From NCBI GenBank assembly GCA_029194675.1, contig JARFXP010000001.1:124001-188000 (forward strand): DNA of 64,000 nt, read 5' to 3'. Below, in pieces: positions 11,001 to 18,653 of the stretch. Below the pieces are notes generated by a model, which did not search any database, had not been told where the DNA came from, and saw only the letters and a program-made list of their open reading frames with translations. Position 1 is the stretch's first letter. Every line of letters starts with the position of its first letter. Made by a program: the position numbers and the translations under genes. Origin of the DNA: Nitrospira sp. (GTDB taxonomy: Bacteria; Nitrospirota; Nitrospiria; Nitrospirales; Nitrospiraceae).

Positions 11001-12984
11001 GGCCGTCGCCTGAGAGATCAGCGAGGTAAATTGATTGCGTGCCATCGGCAAAAACGAGCCGAGGCCCCTTTTCCTCATCCCAGGCTTGCGACACTCGGCA
11101 GGCTTCCTCGAAGCCTTCCTCCGCTAACGATGGATGCCAGACGAACGTGTCGTCTTCGGTGATCAGCACGTCGGCATGGCCATCGCCGTCGAGATCCACG
11201 AACTTGAGATTCGGGTCGCGAGTATCACGGTTCAGGCGAGCTGCGAATGGTCGAAACGTCTCCCATCCCTCGGCGTCATCGTGTTCGTAGAAGCCAGGCG
11301 TTGGGCCATCCAGCGTGACAAGGTCAGGTTGGCCATCTCCGGCCAAGTCCATGAACTGCGCGCCGCTGCTGAGGGGGATGTTGGGCTTCAACGCAACCGT
11401 TTCGAGGGCTGAGAACTTCGCCTTCACGACTTCGCTGCCGTCCAGCAACTTGTCGGGGATAGGGCTCCAGTTACGCTTGTAGTACCAGGCGCCAGCCTGC
11501 TCCGTGAGAATGCCGGGAATGCCTTCTCCATGAAGATCGGTCCATTGGTAGACCGAGCCGTCGAGGCCGACGGGAAGATTCTCAACACTTTCGGGGTCAA
11601 CCTCTTCAATGAGATCCTGGACTTCTGGCTTGCTATACGTAAATTCAACGGGCGGTAGAGATTTCTTCAGATAGGTGGCTCCCTGACGCAGGTAGCCCGA
11701 TTGGCTGACTGAATTCAGAAAGGAATAGATGGGATTGCGGACGTCCGTCGGATGGTCTTCGTAGGAATAGGTCAAGTCGGTAGATCGGACCAGATAGTCT
11801 GGGGTGCCCAGTTCGTCAGGGAAATGATGAAACATCAGCACACGCTGGCAGAGACGGTAGGTCCGGACTTCAAAGCCGGCGCGATAGGTTGAAAAGGGAT
11901 CGAGGCGCGTCGACCACTTTTCGCCGGCAGGTGGGTTACATTCCGCCTGGGCAAAGACACGGCCTTCGGCATCAGGGGCAGCTTCGCTGCAATGGCCGTC
12001 TTCATAGTCGAACACCACTTCAAAATAATAATTGGGTTGGACGCCTGCTGAATTCAGATCGGGTGGCTGCGGCCATTCGGTTGCGGTTAATTTGGGCAAG
12101 TAGGGTTCCCGATTACCGTAGCAAATCCGCTTTGGATACCGATTCGCAGTGCGATTTGCCTTGTATTCATCTCCTTTAACCGTATTGTTATTCGTCCGGT
12201 TTTTCTCATGCGCCTGCGTCAGATCAACCTGGTCGGAATTTTCAGACTTGCAGTGATAGACGATGACGTTGCCCTTGTCGTCATAGCTCTGGCAGATAAA
12301 CCAACTGAAGATGCGGGATTTATCGTTCGGATCGGCAATGCGGCTTTCATCCGTTTTCCCGTACCATGTGGTGATGTTGTCTTTTGAAATTGACCGCCAG
12401 AAAACATCTGTGGGATCTGATTGATTGTTCCATCGTTCTATACGGGCGAACAGACCTTCAATACGGGGACGGTAGCAACGAATCTGGTAGACCTGACCGC
12501 CGACAGTTCTGTCAGGGATATCTTCCGGCTCCCATTTGCCAGCCGCAGTCTTGACCAGGGTTGGAACGAGATCTTCGGATCCGGAGAGCAAAAAGGCATC
12601 CGAGTCTTCCGCATCCGCATCCAGATACTTAGGCAATCCCTTATCTGTCTTACGTGTGATAGCCGGCAGCGACAGGCTCCAGCCGAAACCGAATGGGCCG
12701 TTGCCTGCGCCGGAATCATAAGACAGCGAGAGCTGCGGAGCGAAGCCTGAGCGACCGGGAGAGGTGGCGATGGGCACGGTCATCGAGCCGGTTCCGGTGA
12801 CGGGGTTTGCCGCGAACTTTTCGCCCATGCCACGGATAGCTCCGCCGCCTTTGGGAAGTGAAATTGTGGGAGCAGATATATGGAAAGGCTTTTCTTGAGA
12901 TGCTTGAGTGGATGACGTTGCTAACTGACCAGAACCTGAGGAGTGGTTTGGCGGGACCGGCTGCTTCCCTACCTGCACGATCAT
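5023..12984 (-). CDS. TcB-TcC fusion toxin: SpvB, VCBS/FG-GAP repeats, RHS core and variable C-terminal toxin domain
   Basis: The product has 2653 residues from ATG 12984, with AGGAG three bases upstream; a TTG at 13026 would add 14 residues but lacks a site. Near residues 30-110 is the SpvB signature (PKGGGAIRGMGEKF, PQLSLSYDSGAGNGPFGFGW). At about 560-750 are integrin-like calcium repeats (DLAGDGQPDL, DLDGDGHADV, DIDGSGTTDI). TcdB-middle-like and RHS/YD repeats follow. The RHS core ends ERWASCDPTGIATGLNLYAY then DPSGL near residue 2305, the usual cleavage boundary. The last 348 residues are the hypervariable domain: an AGHHKDTPQW motif, an Ala/Pro-rich linker, then an Ala/Gly/Val-rich hydrophobic stretch. 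In Tc complexes TcB-TcC forms a hollow cocoon that encloses the cleaved toxin and docks on TcA. B and C are fused here, upstream of the A gene. Confidence 0.88.
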   Translation of the reverse strand: MIVQVGKQPVPPNHSSGSGQLATSSTQASQEKPFHISAPTISLPKGGGAIRGMGEKFAANPVTGTGSMTVPIATSPGRSGFAPQLSLSYDSGAGNGPFGFGWSLSLPAITRKTDKGLPKYLDADAEDSDAFLLSGSEDLVPTLVKTAAGKWEPEDIPDRTVGGQVYQIRCYRPRIEGLFARIERWNNQSDPTDVFWRSISKDNITTWYGKTDESRIADPNDKSRIFSWFICQSYDDKGNVIVYHCKSENSDQVDLTQAHEKNRTNNNTVKGDEYKANRTANRYPKRICYGNREPYLPKLTATEWPQPPDLNSAGVQPNYYFEVVFDYEDGHCSEAAPDAEGRVFAQAECNPPAGEKWSTRLDPFSTYRAGFEVRTYRLCQRVLMFHHFPDELGTPDYLVRSTDLTYSYEDHPTDVRNPIYSFLNSVSQSGYLRQGATYLKKSLPPVEFTYSKPEVQDLIEEVDPESVENLPVGLDGSVYQWTDLHGEGIPGILTEQAGAWYYKRNWSPIPDKLLDGSEVVKAKFSALETVALKPNIPLSSGAQFMDLAGDGQPDLVTLDGPTPGFYEHDDAEGWETFRPFAARLNRDTRDPNLKFVDLDGDGHADVLITEDDTFVWHPSLAEEGFEEACRVSQAWDEEKGPRLVFADGTQSIYLADLSGDGLMDLVRIRNGEVCYWPNLGYGRFGAKVTMDNAPWFDQPDLFDQKRVRLADIDGSGTTDIIYLHVDGVRLYFNQSGNSWSQPQTLNVFPHIHDLLSLVPIDLLGNGTACLVWSSSFPQDSGQPMRYVNLMGGQKPHLLIKTLNNLGAETRVDYAPSTKFYLQDKRDDKPWITRLPFPVHVVERVETWDWISRNRFATRYAYHHGYFDGEEREFRGFGMVEQFDTEELAAFTESGDFSNATNSDPISHVPPVKTKTWFHTGAYLEGEKISRHFEEEYYREGDVSDKVAGLTDLQLEAMLLPDTVIPTTVKQKDGTLTPWSLTADEIREACRSLKGSVLRREIYALDGTDAEDRPYSATEQNYTIELLQPRGNNQHAVFFTHARESIDVYYERKLVDVGGKLIADPRVTHAMTLEVDSHGNVLKAVAIGYGRRPGLSPLVGDDKGKQEQIHITSTENEFTNPIDEANAYRAPQPAQARTYEILKTVPDSNEPSITNLFRFDELRNKLDQAADGIHDLPYEDVDAAGAITAHPYRRLIEHIRSLYRKDDLTGLLALGKLESLALPGESYKLALTPSLVTQVYGARVTNTMLADEGKYVHSEGDSNWWIPSGRVFFSNNPANVGALELAEARAHFFLPCRYRDPFHTTAVPTETIVTYDPYDLLVHRTNDAVGNIVSAEHDYRVLQPRLLIDPNGNRTAAAFDTLGLVFATAVMGKPTPATVEGDSLTGVVADLTRAQVDGFFNAGDPHGPAPGLLGDATTRVVYDLDRFLRTQQDFPTGRDKWLPAFAATLARETHVRDLDPGQQTKIQVSFSYSDGFGREVQKKIQAEPGPVIDGGPVSTPRWVGSGWTIFNNKGKPVRQYEPFFTATHHFEFAVKVGVSPVLFYDPVERVIATLHPNQTYEKVRFDPWQQETFDVNDTVALKGDVTGDPRTDPDVKGLTEKYFLTQLPGWQTWYQQRIAGAKGTAEKDAATKAEKHANTPTIVHLDALGRPFLSVADNGPAGLYQTRTIVDIEGNQRKVIDAKGRVVMEYDYDVLGTRIHQASMEAGERWMLNDVSGKPIRSWNSRGHSYRMEYDQLRRPVRTFVTGTDPMSPTKEILLQRTVYGEGQAGDLANNLRTRAVWQFDSGGMIKSERYDFKGNLLQGTRRIAKEYKSQQDWSVIEPLLAVSSVNEPALNGALAGLLEADQFISTTTVDALNRPVTMTTPDLSVYRPMFNEANLLEKVTVNLRGAVTQTLFVTNIDYNAKGQRTNIKYGNSTKTEYVYDPDTFRLVNLKTTRLSDNARFQDLSYAYDPAGNITHIGDAAQPPIYFNGAVALPQNDYTYDAIYRLIHATGREHIGQVVQPETTWNDEWRVKLAHPQDGNKMRSYTERYEYDAVGNFEQMFHQAAGGNWTRTYTYNEMSFLDSSMKTNQLTSTTIGPTTESYSYDAHGNMLKMNHLAKMQWDCHDQLAQVDLGGGGTGYYVYDATGQRTRKVIERLSGEIEERFYLGGYELYRERTGAAISLERETVHVMDDKQRITLVETRTKGEDGSPAQLVRYQFSNHLGSASLELDLSAQVISYEEYYPYGCTSYQAMNLTINAAAKRYRYTGKERDEETGFTYHGARYYAPWLERWASCDPTGIATGLNLYAYVAESPISKVDPSGLADTPPAQLHLIEQTNIDTHATNSGYSQEKTIQRYTRNMAAWFHENPDDYQAGHHKDTPQWSSPPGAAQKIGPQHTLANNQQSQQEAADRAAAANADQYVRTARKHTGPPVANPPATQLPSAVKDIAAQDRAQLLANGRRSPMAPAPAVPAPTAPPSAQLELRPANSSAAATATQDAAPTPSVSAVSSPKPTAPPAASAPASTFAPKSPTQAAGGWRAGAVGVVRNFARNPRPVVVGTATAAGGVLVRTFVPGAAEVTETVGAVGVRGAARLAVAAGAEGGLVAASAVGGAAVGYGIEKAYPGYTQHAANVGSRVEAATGSTVAGGIATVVTVVPGYWLATKAYDWVTH

Positions 12985-13026
12985 CCACTCCTTCCAACCA
13001 GCATCAACTGGATCTTCACGAGACAA

Positions 13027-13544
13027 GAAATCTTGATGAGAAAGATGACGAACTCCTTACCGCAATCCCATCACCATTTCCAGAAAAATATTTCTGAATT
13101 GGTCGGCACAATATCGCGATCAGAACAGCAAAATTCGTGCTGTGGCTAGTACGTACGTAACCGACTGATCTGGAATTCGTTTTCGAGCGAGCGCGGGGAA
13201 TGCGATGACCCAGGGTGTATCGAATTGTGGTCTACCTGAATCGAAAAAGATTCAGGGCTATCAAAATATCGGACAGCAGATGTCGATAAGACTCTTGATG
13301 CTGCGAAATATGTTCAACCCATCGCCTATACAACACTCAGCAGCACGAGAGCGAGGCCATCACGCTCAGCTCTGCGTCCACATCTTCTGGGGATAACTTT
13401 GTGAGCAAGTCGAGTGATGCGCAAGCGTCACCGCGAAGCACAGGCCCATTCAGCATGTTGCCTATTTCTTAGGCGTCCGCTGTGGCAGAAGCAGGCCACC
13501 ACTTGTGGTAGTGACCTTGAATCTTCCGACTGTGTCGACATATG
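13027..13544. other. Intergenic region upstream of the Tc operon and left edge of the mobile element
   Basis: No supportable gene was seen. Bases 13235-13256 form a perfect 8-bp inverted repeat (cctgaatc / gattcagg) with a six-base loop. The short plus-strand ORF at 13205-13396 has no ribosome binding site and no recognisable product. The Tc promoter should lie here. No copy of the tRNA-Thr sequence found at 20.3 kb was noticed, so the left attachment site of the mobile element is not identified. Confidence 0.4.
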
Positions 13545-14263
13545 TCATCTACTTAGAAGGATAATTGAGTGAAGGTGCGACAGGACTTTCGCTGTCGCCT
13601 CACAGCGGCCAGCCGCCTTTCTCGGATTCAAGCGCATCCCATCGAGGCCCGCAGCTTTGACCGTCAGATGGACATGCGGATGCGGAGAGGGGTGCGGATC
13701 TGGATCGGTCTCGAACGTGTGGAGGACCATGGCGTATTGAAACCCTGAGAACTCCCGCTTCGCAAAGTCACGCGCCGCCCGTTGGACCGACAGTGGATCG
13801 GTGCGTATCGGCATGGAGAGGACGAGAGGAAAGGCATCGCGCATGGTGGAGTCCGCCGCGATCGGCATCCCGCCATCGCGCCATTCGGCTTTCAGATCGG
13901 CCACCGCTTCTTTTCCCCGGATTACCTAGCCGTCCTGATCCTCAATCACGAGTTGGCCATCCCGCGAAATGTAGGAGAGGTTGTTCGAGATGCCCTTCAT
14001 CCCTTCGGCGCCCTGACGAGCTTCACCACGACTTGCGGCGCGCGGCGGACCATGGCCTGCAGTTTCTGCCGCACGTAGGTTGCCCGAGCCTGCGGCGTGC
14101 TGAGCCCTCTGCTGGCTCTCACAGGCTTGGCTGAACCAAGAGGCATGCGCGAGCTGCGACGCGGCCGTGGGAGGGTCTCCGTTGAGACGTTGAAGAGCCG
14201 ACTCCCCCACTCATCGAGCTTCTTGTCGATCTGGTTGCTTGGTGGAGTCATTGGAGCTGCCAT
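13545..14263 (-). pseudogene. Broken MOBP/VirD2-type relaxase (one frameshift, one in-frame amber, C-terminus lost)
   Basis: Starts at ATG 14263, overlapping the mobC-like gene by 16 bp. The first frame gives MAAPMTPPSNQIDKK... to APQVVVKLV and stops at 13997. The reading continues one frame over (GAEGMKGISNNLSYISRDG, QLVIEDQDG), reaches TAG at 13926, and resumes in the same frame as VIRGKEAVADLKAEWRDGG. It then runs through PHPHVHLTV, which resembles the histidine metal-binding motif III of relaxases. Homology is lost after RLNPRKA near 13620. Relaxases nick oriT and pilot single-stranded DNA during conjugation. This copy needs at least one 1-nt indel near 14010 and loss of one stop to read through, so self-mobilization is probably dead. 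Confidence 0.75.
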
Positions 14264-14799
14264 CGCTCCACGGTCCCGCGTAAGACATCGGACACCTTCT
14301 TCGTATGGGCCTGGATCACGCGAGAGAGTTCGGTGATGACCTCGACCCGAAAGGCTGTCCGGTTTTGAGGAGCGGTATTCAAGACTTTCGCAATCTGGTT
14401 GAGGTTCCTCCCCAAGGCAAGCAGCTGTTGGTTCGACCGGGCCAATGTCTCCAATTCCGGCTGTCCGACCTGCGGCTGCCCGGTCAACTTGGTGCGCACC
14501 ATCGCTACCACCCATTTGGTCGGCACATAGCCTTCGTGTCCGGCCATTTTCTTCAGGGCGGCGAGCTCTGAGGTCGTCAGGTTCAGTTCGATGCGAGCGG
14601 TCGCTCGTTCTCGCTTCGGCGTGACGCGCAGCCGAGGTACAGAAGCCCGCGTGGCTCCCCGGTCCATGGCCTGCCGGAGGGCGTTCCGCAGGGCATGGCT
14701 CGGCGTTAGCTTGCGCTCGTCACACCAAGCCCGCCAGGGCCCGTTCAGCTCACCAAGATCCACCGTGATCGTAGTCGTCCGTTTTACCGTCTGCCCCAT
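14248..14799 (-). CDS. mobC: MobC-like relaxosome accessory protein
   Basis: 183 residues. The N-terminus has a short ribbon-helix-helix-like segment (TTTITVDLGELNGPWRAWC). The C-terminal half carries NQQLLALGRNLNQIAKVLN, the typical MobC/relaxosome-protein motif in which a conserved G.NLNQIA.. segment precedes a helical tail. MobC proteins bind near oriT and help the relaxase melt and nick the DNA. The gene overlaps the start of the relaxase pseudogene, as in intact mobilization operons. It appears intact although its partner is broken. Confidence 0.72.
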   Translation of the reverse strand: MGQTVKRTTTITVDLGELNGPWRAWCDERKLTPSHALRNALRQAMDRGATRASVPRLRVTPKRERATARIELNLTTSELAALKKMAGHEGYVPTKWVVAMVRTKLTGQPQVGQPELETLARSNQQLLALGRNLNQIAKVLNTAPQNRTAFRVEVITELSRVIQAHTKKVSDVLRGTVERWQLQ

Positions 14800-15387
14800 T
14801 AACTCACCCGCACCAACCCAAGTCGAGACACTCTACGCCCCTCACCGACCTGCGTCTGATTCTGGTCATCGGAGGGTCAAAGAACATGGGCACATCAATA
14901 CAATAAACCCATAATGTAAGACAACTACGGGCAAAAGCCATATCCTGCAACCTCTTAAAATCGACCTCTCTCCTTGAATCCTCACACTCGGATCAAGGCC
15001 GCAGACATCCGTTGAAAACCCGCCCAACTCGCTACGAACCGGCCGGGATAGGATTATCCCTGGTGCCGCCTGGAGGCCTGGTAAGCGAGTCATCGTCGAA
15101 CGTGGTGCCTCCTCGCCCCCTTGGTCGATCGGAGGAGGACACTCCGTCAAGAAGAAGGAAGGGGTGCAAACAGGACAATCGAACTTCCGAGTGTGTGGCC
15201 ACAAACGAATGCGAGCATGACACTTTCCGAGGTGGCGCGGTTGCCCAAGAGCGGGCCACATTCCTGACTCGTCCGACACGGTCCTGTCCCCGCACGGCGC
15301 GTGCGCGGTGCCGTCCCCTTCCTGTTCCAGTCAGCTTCGCGTTCCCGTCCCCGCAAGAACCCCGTAGGCATCGAGCCCCTTGAATGG
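14800..15387. other. Non-coding region upstream of mobC; likely place for oriT
   Basis: No gene is supported on either strand; the possible ORFs lack family resemblance and ribosome binding sites. The region sits directly upstream of the mobilization genes, where oriT is normally found. It contains a nic-like sequence at 14940-14948 and a GC-rich palindrome-like stretch near 15292-15315. Part of 15200-15310 loosely resembles 17780-17900 in the same element (shared ggtggcgcggttgc). Confidence 0.4.
14940..14948 (+). other. Candidate oriT nic site (P-type ATATCCTGC)
   Basis: The sequence atatcctgc matches the YATCCTG|C core cut by VirD2/TraI(RP4)-type MOBP relaxases and lies about 140 bp upstream of the mobC start. 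The match is short and could be chance. The location and the relaxase family are the supporting arguments. Confidence 0.3.
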
Positions 15388-15813
15388 TCATGGAGACAAG
15401 ATCTCTCGAACCGCGGTGGGTGCAAAGAATCCCTGCTCTTGAAGATTGGCAAACCAGGTCTGGGCAAACTCCTTCAAGTCCTGTTTCAGCGTGGGAAACA
15501 CGTGGATGCGCCTACCCGCCTCGTCATACCGATAGACTTCTTGAGAGATCCCCAGGTAATCGTTTCGGAATGACACCGGTTCGGCCGCCGCGCCGTCGGG
15601 CAGGTCGTGGAACAGAAACACGAGATCGGGATCACGCATGAGATCGCCGTTTTGCTCGCCGTAGTGACACAGCGAGACCAGTCGCTTGCCGTCCTCGCTT
15701 GATCCGATCTTCTCGACCGATAGCGGCATGTAGTCGGGTACGGTGATGCGGACGGCAGTCGCACCGCCAAGCAGGTGATCGAGGTGCTTCGCAAATTCCT
15801 GATAGCTCTTCAT
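15388..15813 (-). CDS. DUF6908-like protein of mobile elements
   Basis: 141 residues from ATG 15813, preceded by AAAGGAAAC. The central stretch DYMPLSVEKIG, then LCHYGEQNGDLMRDPDLVFLF, matches my memory of DUF6908, a soluble family of unknown function common on plasmids and integrative elements. No signal peptide or membrane segment. It lies 67 bp downstream of the next small gene on the same strand, so the two probably form a short operon in the cargo of the mobile element. Confidence 0.65.
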   Translation of the reverse strand: MKSYQEFAKHLDHLLGGATAVRITVPDYMPLSVEKIGSSEDGKRLVSLCHYGEQNGDLMRDPDLVFLFHDLPDGAAAEPVSFRNDYLGISQEVYRYDEAGRRIHVFPTLKQDLKEFAQTWFANLQEQGFFAPTAVREILSP

Positions 15814-15880
15814 TGTCTTGTTTCCTTTCTTCGAGCGAAGGAAGCCCCCGGCGGGAGGGCCTGAGGCTTCCGCACTGCGG

Positions 15881-16120
15881 TCAGCGACCCGACCGCTCCG
15901 TGACCCAGACCTTCGCCTGTTGGGCGACGACGAGTGCGTCAAGGTCCGCCAGGCCGAAGGACTCCGCATCCTTCACGGTCCCATCGGACGCCTTGTACGC
16001 GCGGGCCACGGTCACGTTGTAGAACGGGCCTTTCACGCCTTCGTTCTTCCAAATGCTCGCCTTGATGCTGCTGCATCGCAGCGTGGTGACCGGCTTAGGT
16101 TTGTTGTCTTGAGGTGCCAT
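15881..16120 (-). CDS. Small conserved mobile-element protein, unknown function
   Basis: 79 residues from ATG 16120, chosen because AAAGGAG sits nine bases upstream; longer readings lack such a site. The product starts MAPQDNKPKPVTTLRC and is soluble, with an aromatic-rich centre (NEGVKGPFYNVTVARAYK). The pattern suggests a small beta-rich protein of the kind found next to DUF6908 genes in conjugative elements. Function unknown. Confidence 0.6.
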   Translation of the reverse strand: MAPQDNKPKPVTTLRCSSIKASIWKNEGVKGPFYNVTVARAYKASDGTVKDAESFGLADLDALVVAQQAKVWVTERSGR

Positions 16121-16852
16121 GTGTTGTCTCCTTTGGTTAGAGTTGATGTGTTGGCCTCTCACCAGGCGTGGAGGCCACACAGCAACGACAAAGGAGATGG
16201 GGAGGACGTCGCACCCTGGCGGGCCGGCGGGCACGATGCGGAGGAATGCCCGCGGAAGACGACGCGGGTTCTGGCGGCGCGTGGGCATGATCGACGCAGC
16301 CCGCCGGTGAAAAGCCAGGGCGGCGGCCGGATGCGCACAGGCACCGAACCACCAGCCGGGCCTCACGCATCGAGAGCACAGGCGATCAGAGGGATGACAC
16401 GAGGCGAGAAGGTCCTGTGCTCATAGGACAACAAGAATGGGGCACGCTCGTCCAGGCGGAAGAGGGTCAACGGGTCGGCTTCGAGGCGGACTTGAGCTTG
16501 ACGCGGTTGTCGGCCAGCAGGCGACGACGCACCCATCCAGATTGTCGTTGAACGCAGTGGAATGCCGAACGGCTGACTGGGTTGCAAGACATAGGTCTCG
16601 TCTATCGAGGTCGGAGATGGTGAGGGAAGCGGCCCGTTGTGTCGCATGCCGTCCCAGGCCACCAGGAAAGACCGGTCCACCCGTCACACTCTGGTGGATC
16701 AAGCACGTCGCAGCGAGCTCACGCGTCCAGCGATCCTCCGGTGATGGGCATGGACAGGCCGCCCAAGGAAGAGGCTCTCCCCATCACGCCTCTCGGGAAC
16801 GAAGCCGCCTCACGCCGCGCCGGACGAAACGATCGGACGATCCCGGCAACTG
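16121..16852. other. Gene-poor region of the mobile element
   Basis: Overlapping ORFs exist on both strands (for example plus 16437-16856), but all are Arg/Ser/Pro-rich, lack ribosome binding sites and resemble nothing I know. They look like chance ORFs in GC-rich DNA. I see no repeat or RNA structure that I can support. Possible decayed cargo. Confidence 0.35.
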
Positions 16853-17269
16853 TTAGACCAGACTGAGTTTGAAGGGACGGATGGACTGGATGGCGAGAAA
16901 GTCCCGTTGATTCTGCGTGACGACGGTTCCCCCAACGGTACGGGCCGACAGCGCAATGAGGACGTCGTTGGTGAGTGAATGAGCCTGTCGGAGACGGTAT
17001 CCATGGGCGGCTTGAAGTTCCCGTAAGACTCCTCCGGCTTCTTCGTAGACTTCGGCAGACGGGACGAGCAGCCGATCAAGTTTCCGAAAGGTTCTAAACA
17101 GGTCGTGCAGACGGGTCCGATCTCGGACGGCGTGCGCACCGGCTAACAGCTCCATCATGACCACGGCACTCATCATTTTGACCGCGTCGGATTGAAACAG
17201 GAGCGGCTCGTGCGCACCAGTGTTAAACCAGTCGATGTAGAGGTTGGTGTCAAGAATGAGGCGCCGCAT
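16853..17269 (-). CDS. vapC: VapC-type PIN-domain ribonuclease toxin
   Basis: 138 residues. PIN-domain acidic residues are in place: LILDTNLYID at the N-terminus, VMMELLAG near residue 40, and SLTNDVLIALSAR near residue 103, followed by VVTQNQRDF. VapC toxins are Mg2+-dependent RNases that cleave tRNA or rRNA and are neutralised by VapB. The gene starts 1 bp after the antitoxin stop, the standard operon arrangement. It probably serves to stabilise the mobile element. Confidence 0.85.
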   Translation of the reverse strand: MRRLILDTNLYIDWFNTGAHEPLLFQSDAVKMMSAVVMMELLAGAHAVRDRTRLHDLFRTFRKLDRLLVPSAEVYEEAGGVLRELQAAHGYRLRQAHSLTNDVLIALSARTVGGTVVTQNQRDFLAIQSIRPFKLSLV

Positions 17270-17270
17270 C

Positions 17271-17471
17271 TCACCGATAGACTTTTCGTAGCTGCATGCG
17301 CCCCTTCGCCCGCTTCAACGGTTGGTCGAGCATGTGCTCCTCTACCACGAGCGCGAGGGCACGTTCGATGGCTTCGGTCTCCGTTTTGGCACCCAGCACG
17401 GTCTTCGCGCGCGTGAGCTTCGCTTGATCGAGTTGGAGATGTTTGTGTCGGATCGCGGCGCTGTGTCTCAT
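17271..17471 (-). CDS. vapB: VapB-type antitoxin
   Basis: 66 residues. The segment HKHLQLDQAKLTRAKTVLG then AKTETEAIERALALVVEE is typical of the type II antitoxin VapB/DUF2191 group: an N-terminal DNA-binding strand and helix followed by a toxin-wrapping tail. It lies directly upstream of the VapC gene with a 1-bp gap. Expected to repress its own operon as the VapBC complex. Confidence 0.8.
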   Translation of the reverse strand: MRHSAAIRHKHLQLDQAKLTRAKTVLGAKTETEAIERALALVVEEHMLDQPLKRAKGRMQLRKVYR

Positions 17472-17874
17472 GGTTCCTCCCCGGCTCTTCGAGAATGTAC
17501 ATAATCCTATCAGGCATGAACATGATCAGTCAATGCAGCAGGCGATGTGTCCAGGCGCCACACGCATACGCACACCGAACACACCGGATCATACACCCTC
17601 ACGCGTAACGATGGGTCCAACACAAGAGGCCTATGAGAGAGTTTCCGTTCTCTTCTTCGATCTTCCGCGGAAGAGCCAAACCGGTCATGAACGGACTCAG
17701 ACACCGGACTCGCGCACCGACCTCTTCTCAACACATTGTTGCGCCCCTCACCGACGCGGGGGCGCAACACATCTTCTGAATCTGTGGCCATGCACGACTG
17801 CACCCGTGACACCGTCCACGGTGGCGCGGTTGCTTTGGGCGTGCCACACCCCCTAATGGGCGACGGCTCTTGTC

Positions 17875-17912
17875 TCCGCACGGTCCAGTCGCGTTGCGCG
17901 ACACGACGGTGC
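17875..17912 (+). repeat. 38-bp direct repeat, copy 1 (left of brnTA)
   Basis: Begins tccgcacggtc and ends gcgcgacacgacggtgc; it matches 18654-18691 at 35 of 38 positions in the same orientation. The core cgcgttgcgcg is nearly palindromic. The two copies bracket the brnT-brnA pair. Confidence 0.75.
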
Positions 17913-17960
17913 ACCGAGTTGGCACGACGCGTGTGCGGAATCCCTGGTATGTTTCATAGA

Positions 17961-17988
17961 ATAGTGTTATGATAGTGCATTGATAGTG
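17961..17988 (+). promoter_or_regulatory. Phased operator-like array and -10 box for brnTA
   Basis: The hexamer atagtg occurs at 17961, 17972 and 17983, exactly 11 bp apart, so the copies face the same side of the helix. A -10-like TATGAT (17969-17974) lies inside the array. BrnA-family antitoxins autorepress by binding repeats that overlap their promoter, so this is a plausible operator. Confidence 0.45.
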
Positions 17989-17992
17989 GCGT

Positions 17993-18349
17993 ATGGCGAC
18001 ATGGCTGTTTGTCGAATGGTTGTTGATCTGGATCTTGGACACGACGACGTTCGTGTTCGAATGGGACCAGGGCAACCGCACCAAGAATACGACCAAGCAC
18101 GATGTGACCACGGACGAGGTGGAGAGCGTGTTTCGGCGAAAACGAGCCGTCCCACTCGGCGTACAAACCAGCCCCGTTGTCAACGAACTGCGCCTGGGAC
18201 TGGTGGGTCAGTCGGATCGTGGACGCGTGCTGCAGATCGCCTTTACCTTACGAGGAAGCAAGATCCGCGTGATCAGCGCCCGCCCGGCGCATCGAAAGGA
18301 GCGAAGCCAATATGACACGATGGCGCGTGAAATCTTCCCCGACCTATAA
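17993..18349 (+). CDS. brnT: BrnT-type ribonuclease toxin
   Basis: 118 residues from ATG 17993. The family core begins about residue 21 (FVFEWDQGNRTKNTTKHDV) and includes VLQIAFTLRGSKIRVISAR then PAHRKERSQYD, matching the BrnT/DUF497 fold. Typical BrnT proteins have 90-100 residues and begin near the FEWD motif. The first 20 residues (WLFVEWLLIWILD) may therefore be untranslated, with a TTG near 18035 as an alternative start; the -10 box only about 20 bp from the ATG also favours a later start. The gene overlaps brnA by 38 bp. Confidence 0.8.
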   Translation: MATWLFVEWLLIWILDTTTFVFEWDQGNRTKNTTKHDVTTDEVESVFRRKRAVPLGVQTSPVVNELRLGLVGQSDRGRVLQIAFTLRGSKIRVISARPAHRKERSQYDTMAREIFPDL

Positions 18350-18554
18350 GGGCCCGTTTGACCTCGCGCCCGAGCATGTGCTCGCGGCCATGCGACGGTA
18401 CAAGACGGCGAAGAAGAAGCCGACAAGTGTGGCCCTCGACGAGCGCACCCTCAAAGAGCTAAAGGCGCTAGCGGCCCATCAAGGCATTCCCTATCAGGTC
18501 CTGATGCGCGTCTTCATTCTCCGTGGGTTGGAGAGCATGAAACAGGCCTCGTAA
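18312..18554 (+). CDS. brnA: BrnA-type antitoxin
   Basis: 80 residues. The C-terminal half TSVALDERTLKELKALAA then HQGIPYQVLMRVFILRGL is a ribbon-helix-helix DNA-binding and dimerisation segment as in BrnA/CopG antitoxins. The N-terminal basic region (KTAKKKPT) likely wraps the toxin. It is translated from within the end of brnT, the usual toxin-first order of BrnT-BrnA. It likely represses the operon. Confidence 0.8.
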   Translation: MTRWRVKSSPTYKGPFDLAPEHVLAAMRRYKTAKKKPTSVALDERTLKELKALAAHQGIPYQVLMRVFILRGLESMKQAS

Positions 18555-18653
18555 CCACGCGCCCACGCTATCTGAGCGTTCGGGTGAACGGTGTGCCACT
18601 CACTGTCCCCCGGTTGATTGACTCAAGAAACGTCTCCGTCGTCGACAAACGCA

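Larger units (their letters stand above)
17472..17992. other. Divergent intergenic region between vapBC and brnTA
   Basis: No gene is supported. It should hold the vapBC promoter (leftward) and the brnTA promoter (rightward). It contains one copy of a 38-bp repeat (17875-17912) and a phased operator-like array (17961-17988). Confidence 0.4.

Noticed and set aside
13205..13396. 63-residue plus-strand ORF
   Set aside because: No ribosome binding site, no conserved features; spans the small inverted repeat.
16437..16856. 139-residue plus-strand ORF in the mobile element
   Set aside because: Low-complexity Arg/Ser/Gly composition, no ribosome binding site, no recognisable motif; overlapping ORFs on the other strand are equally good.
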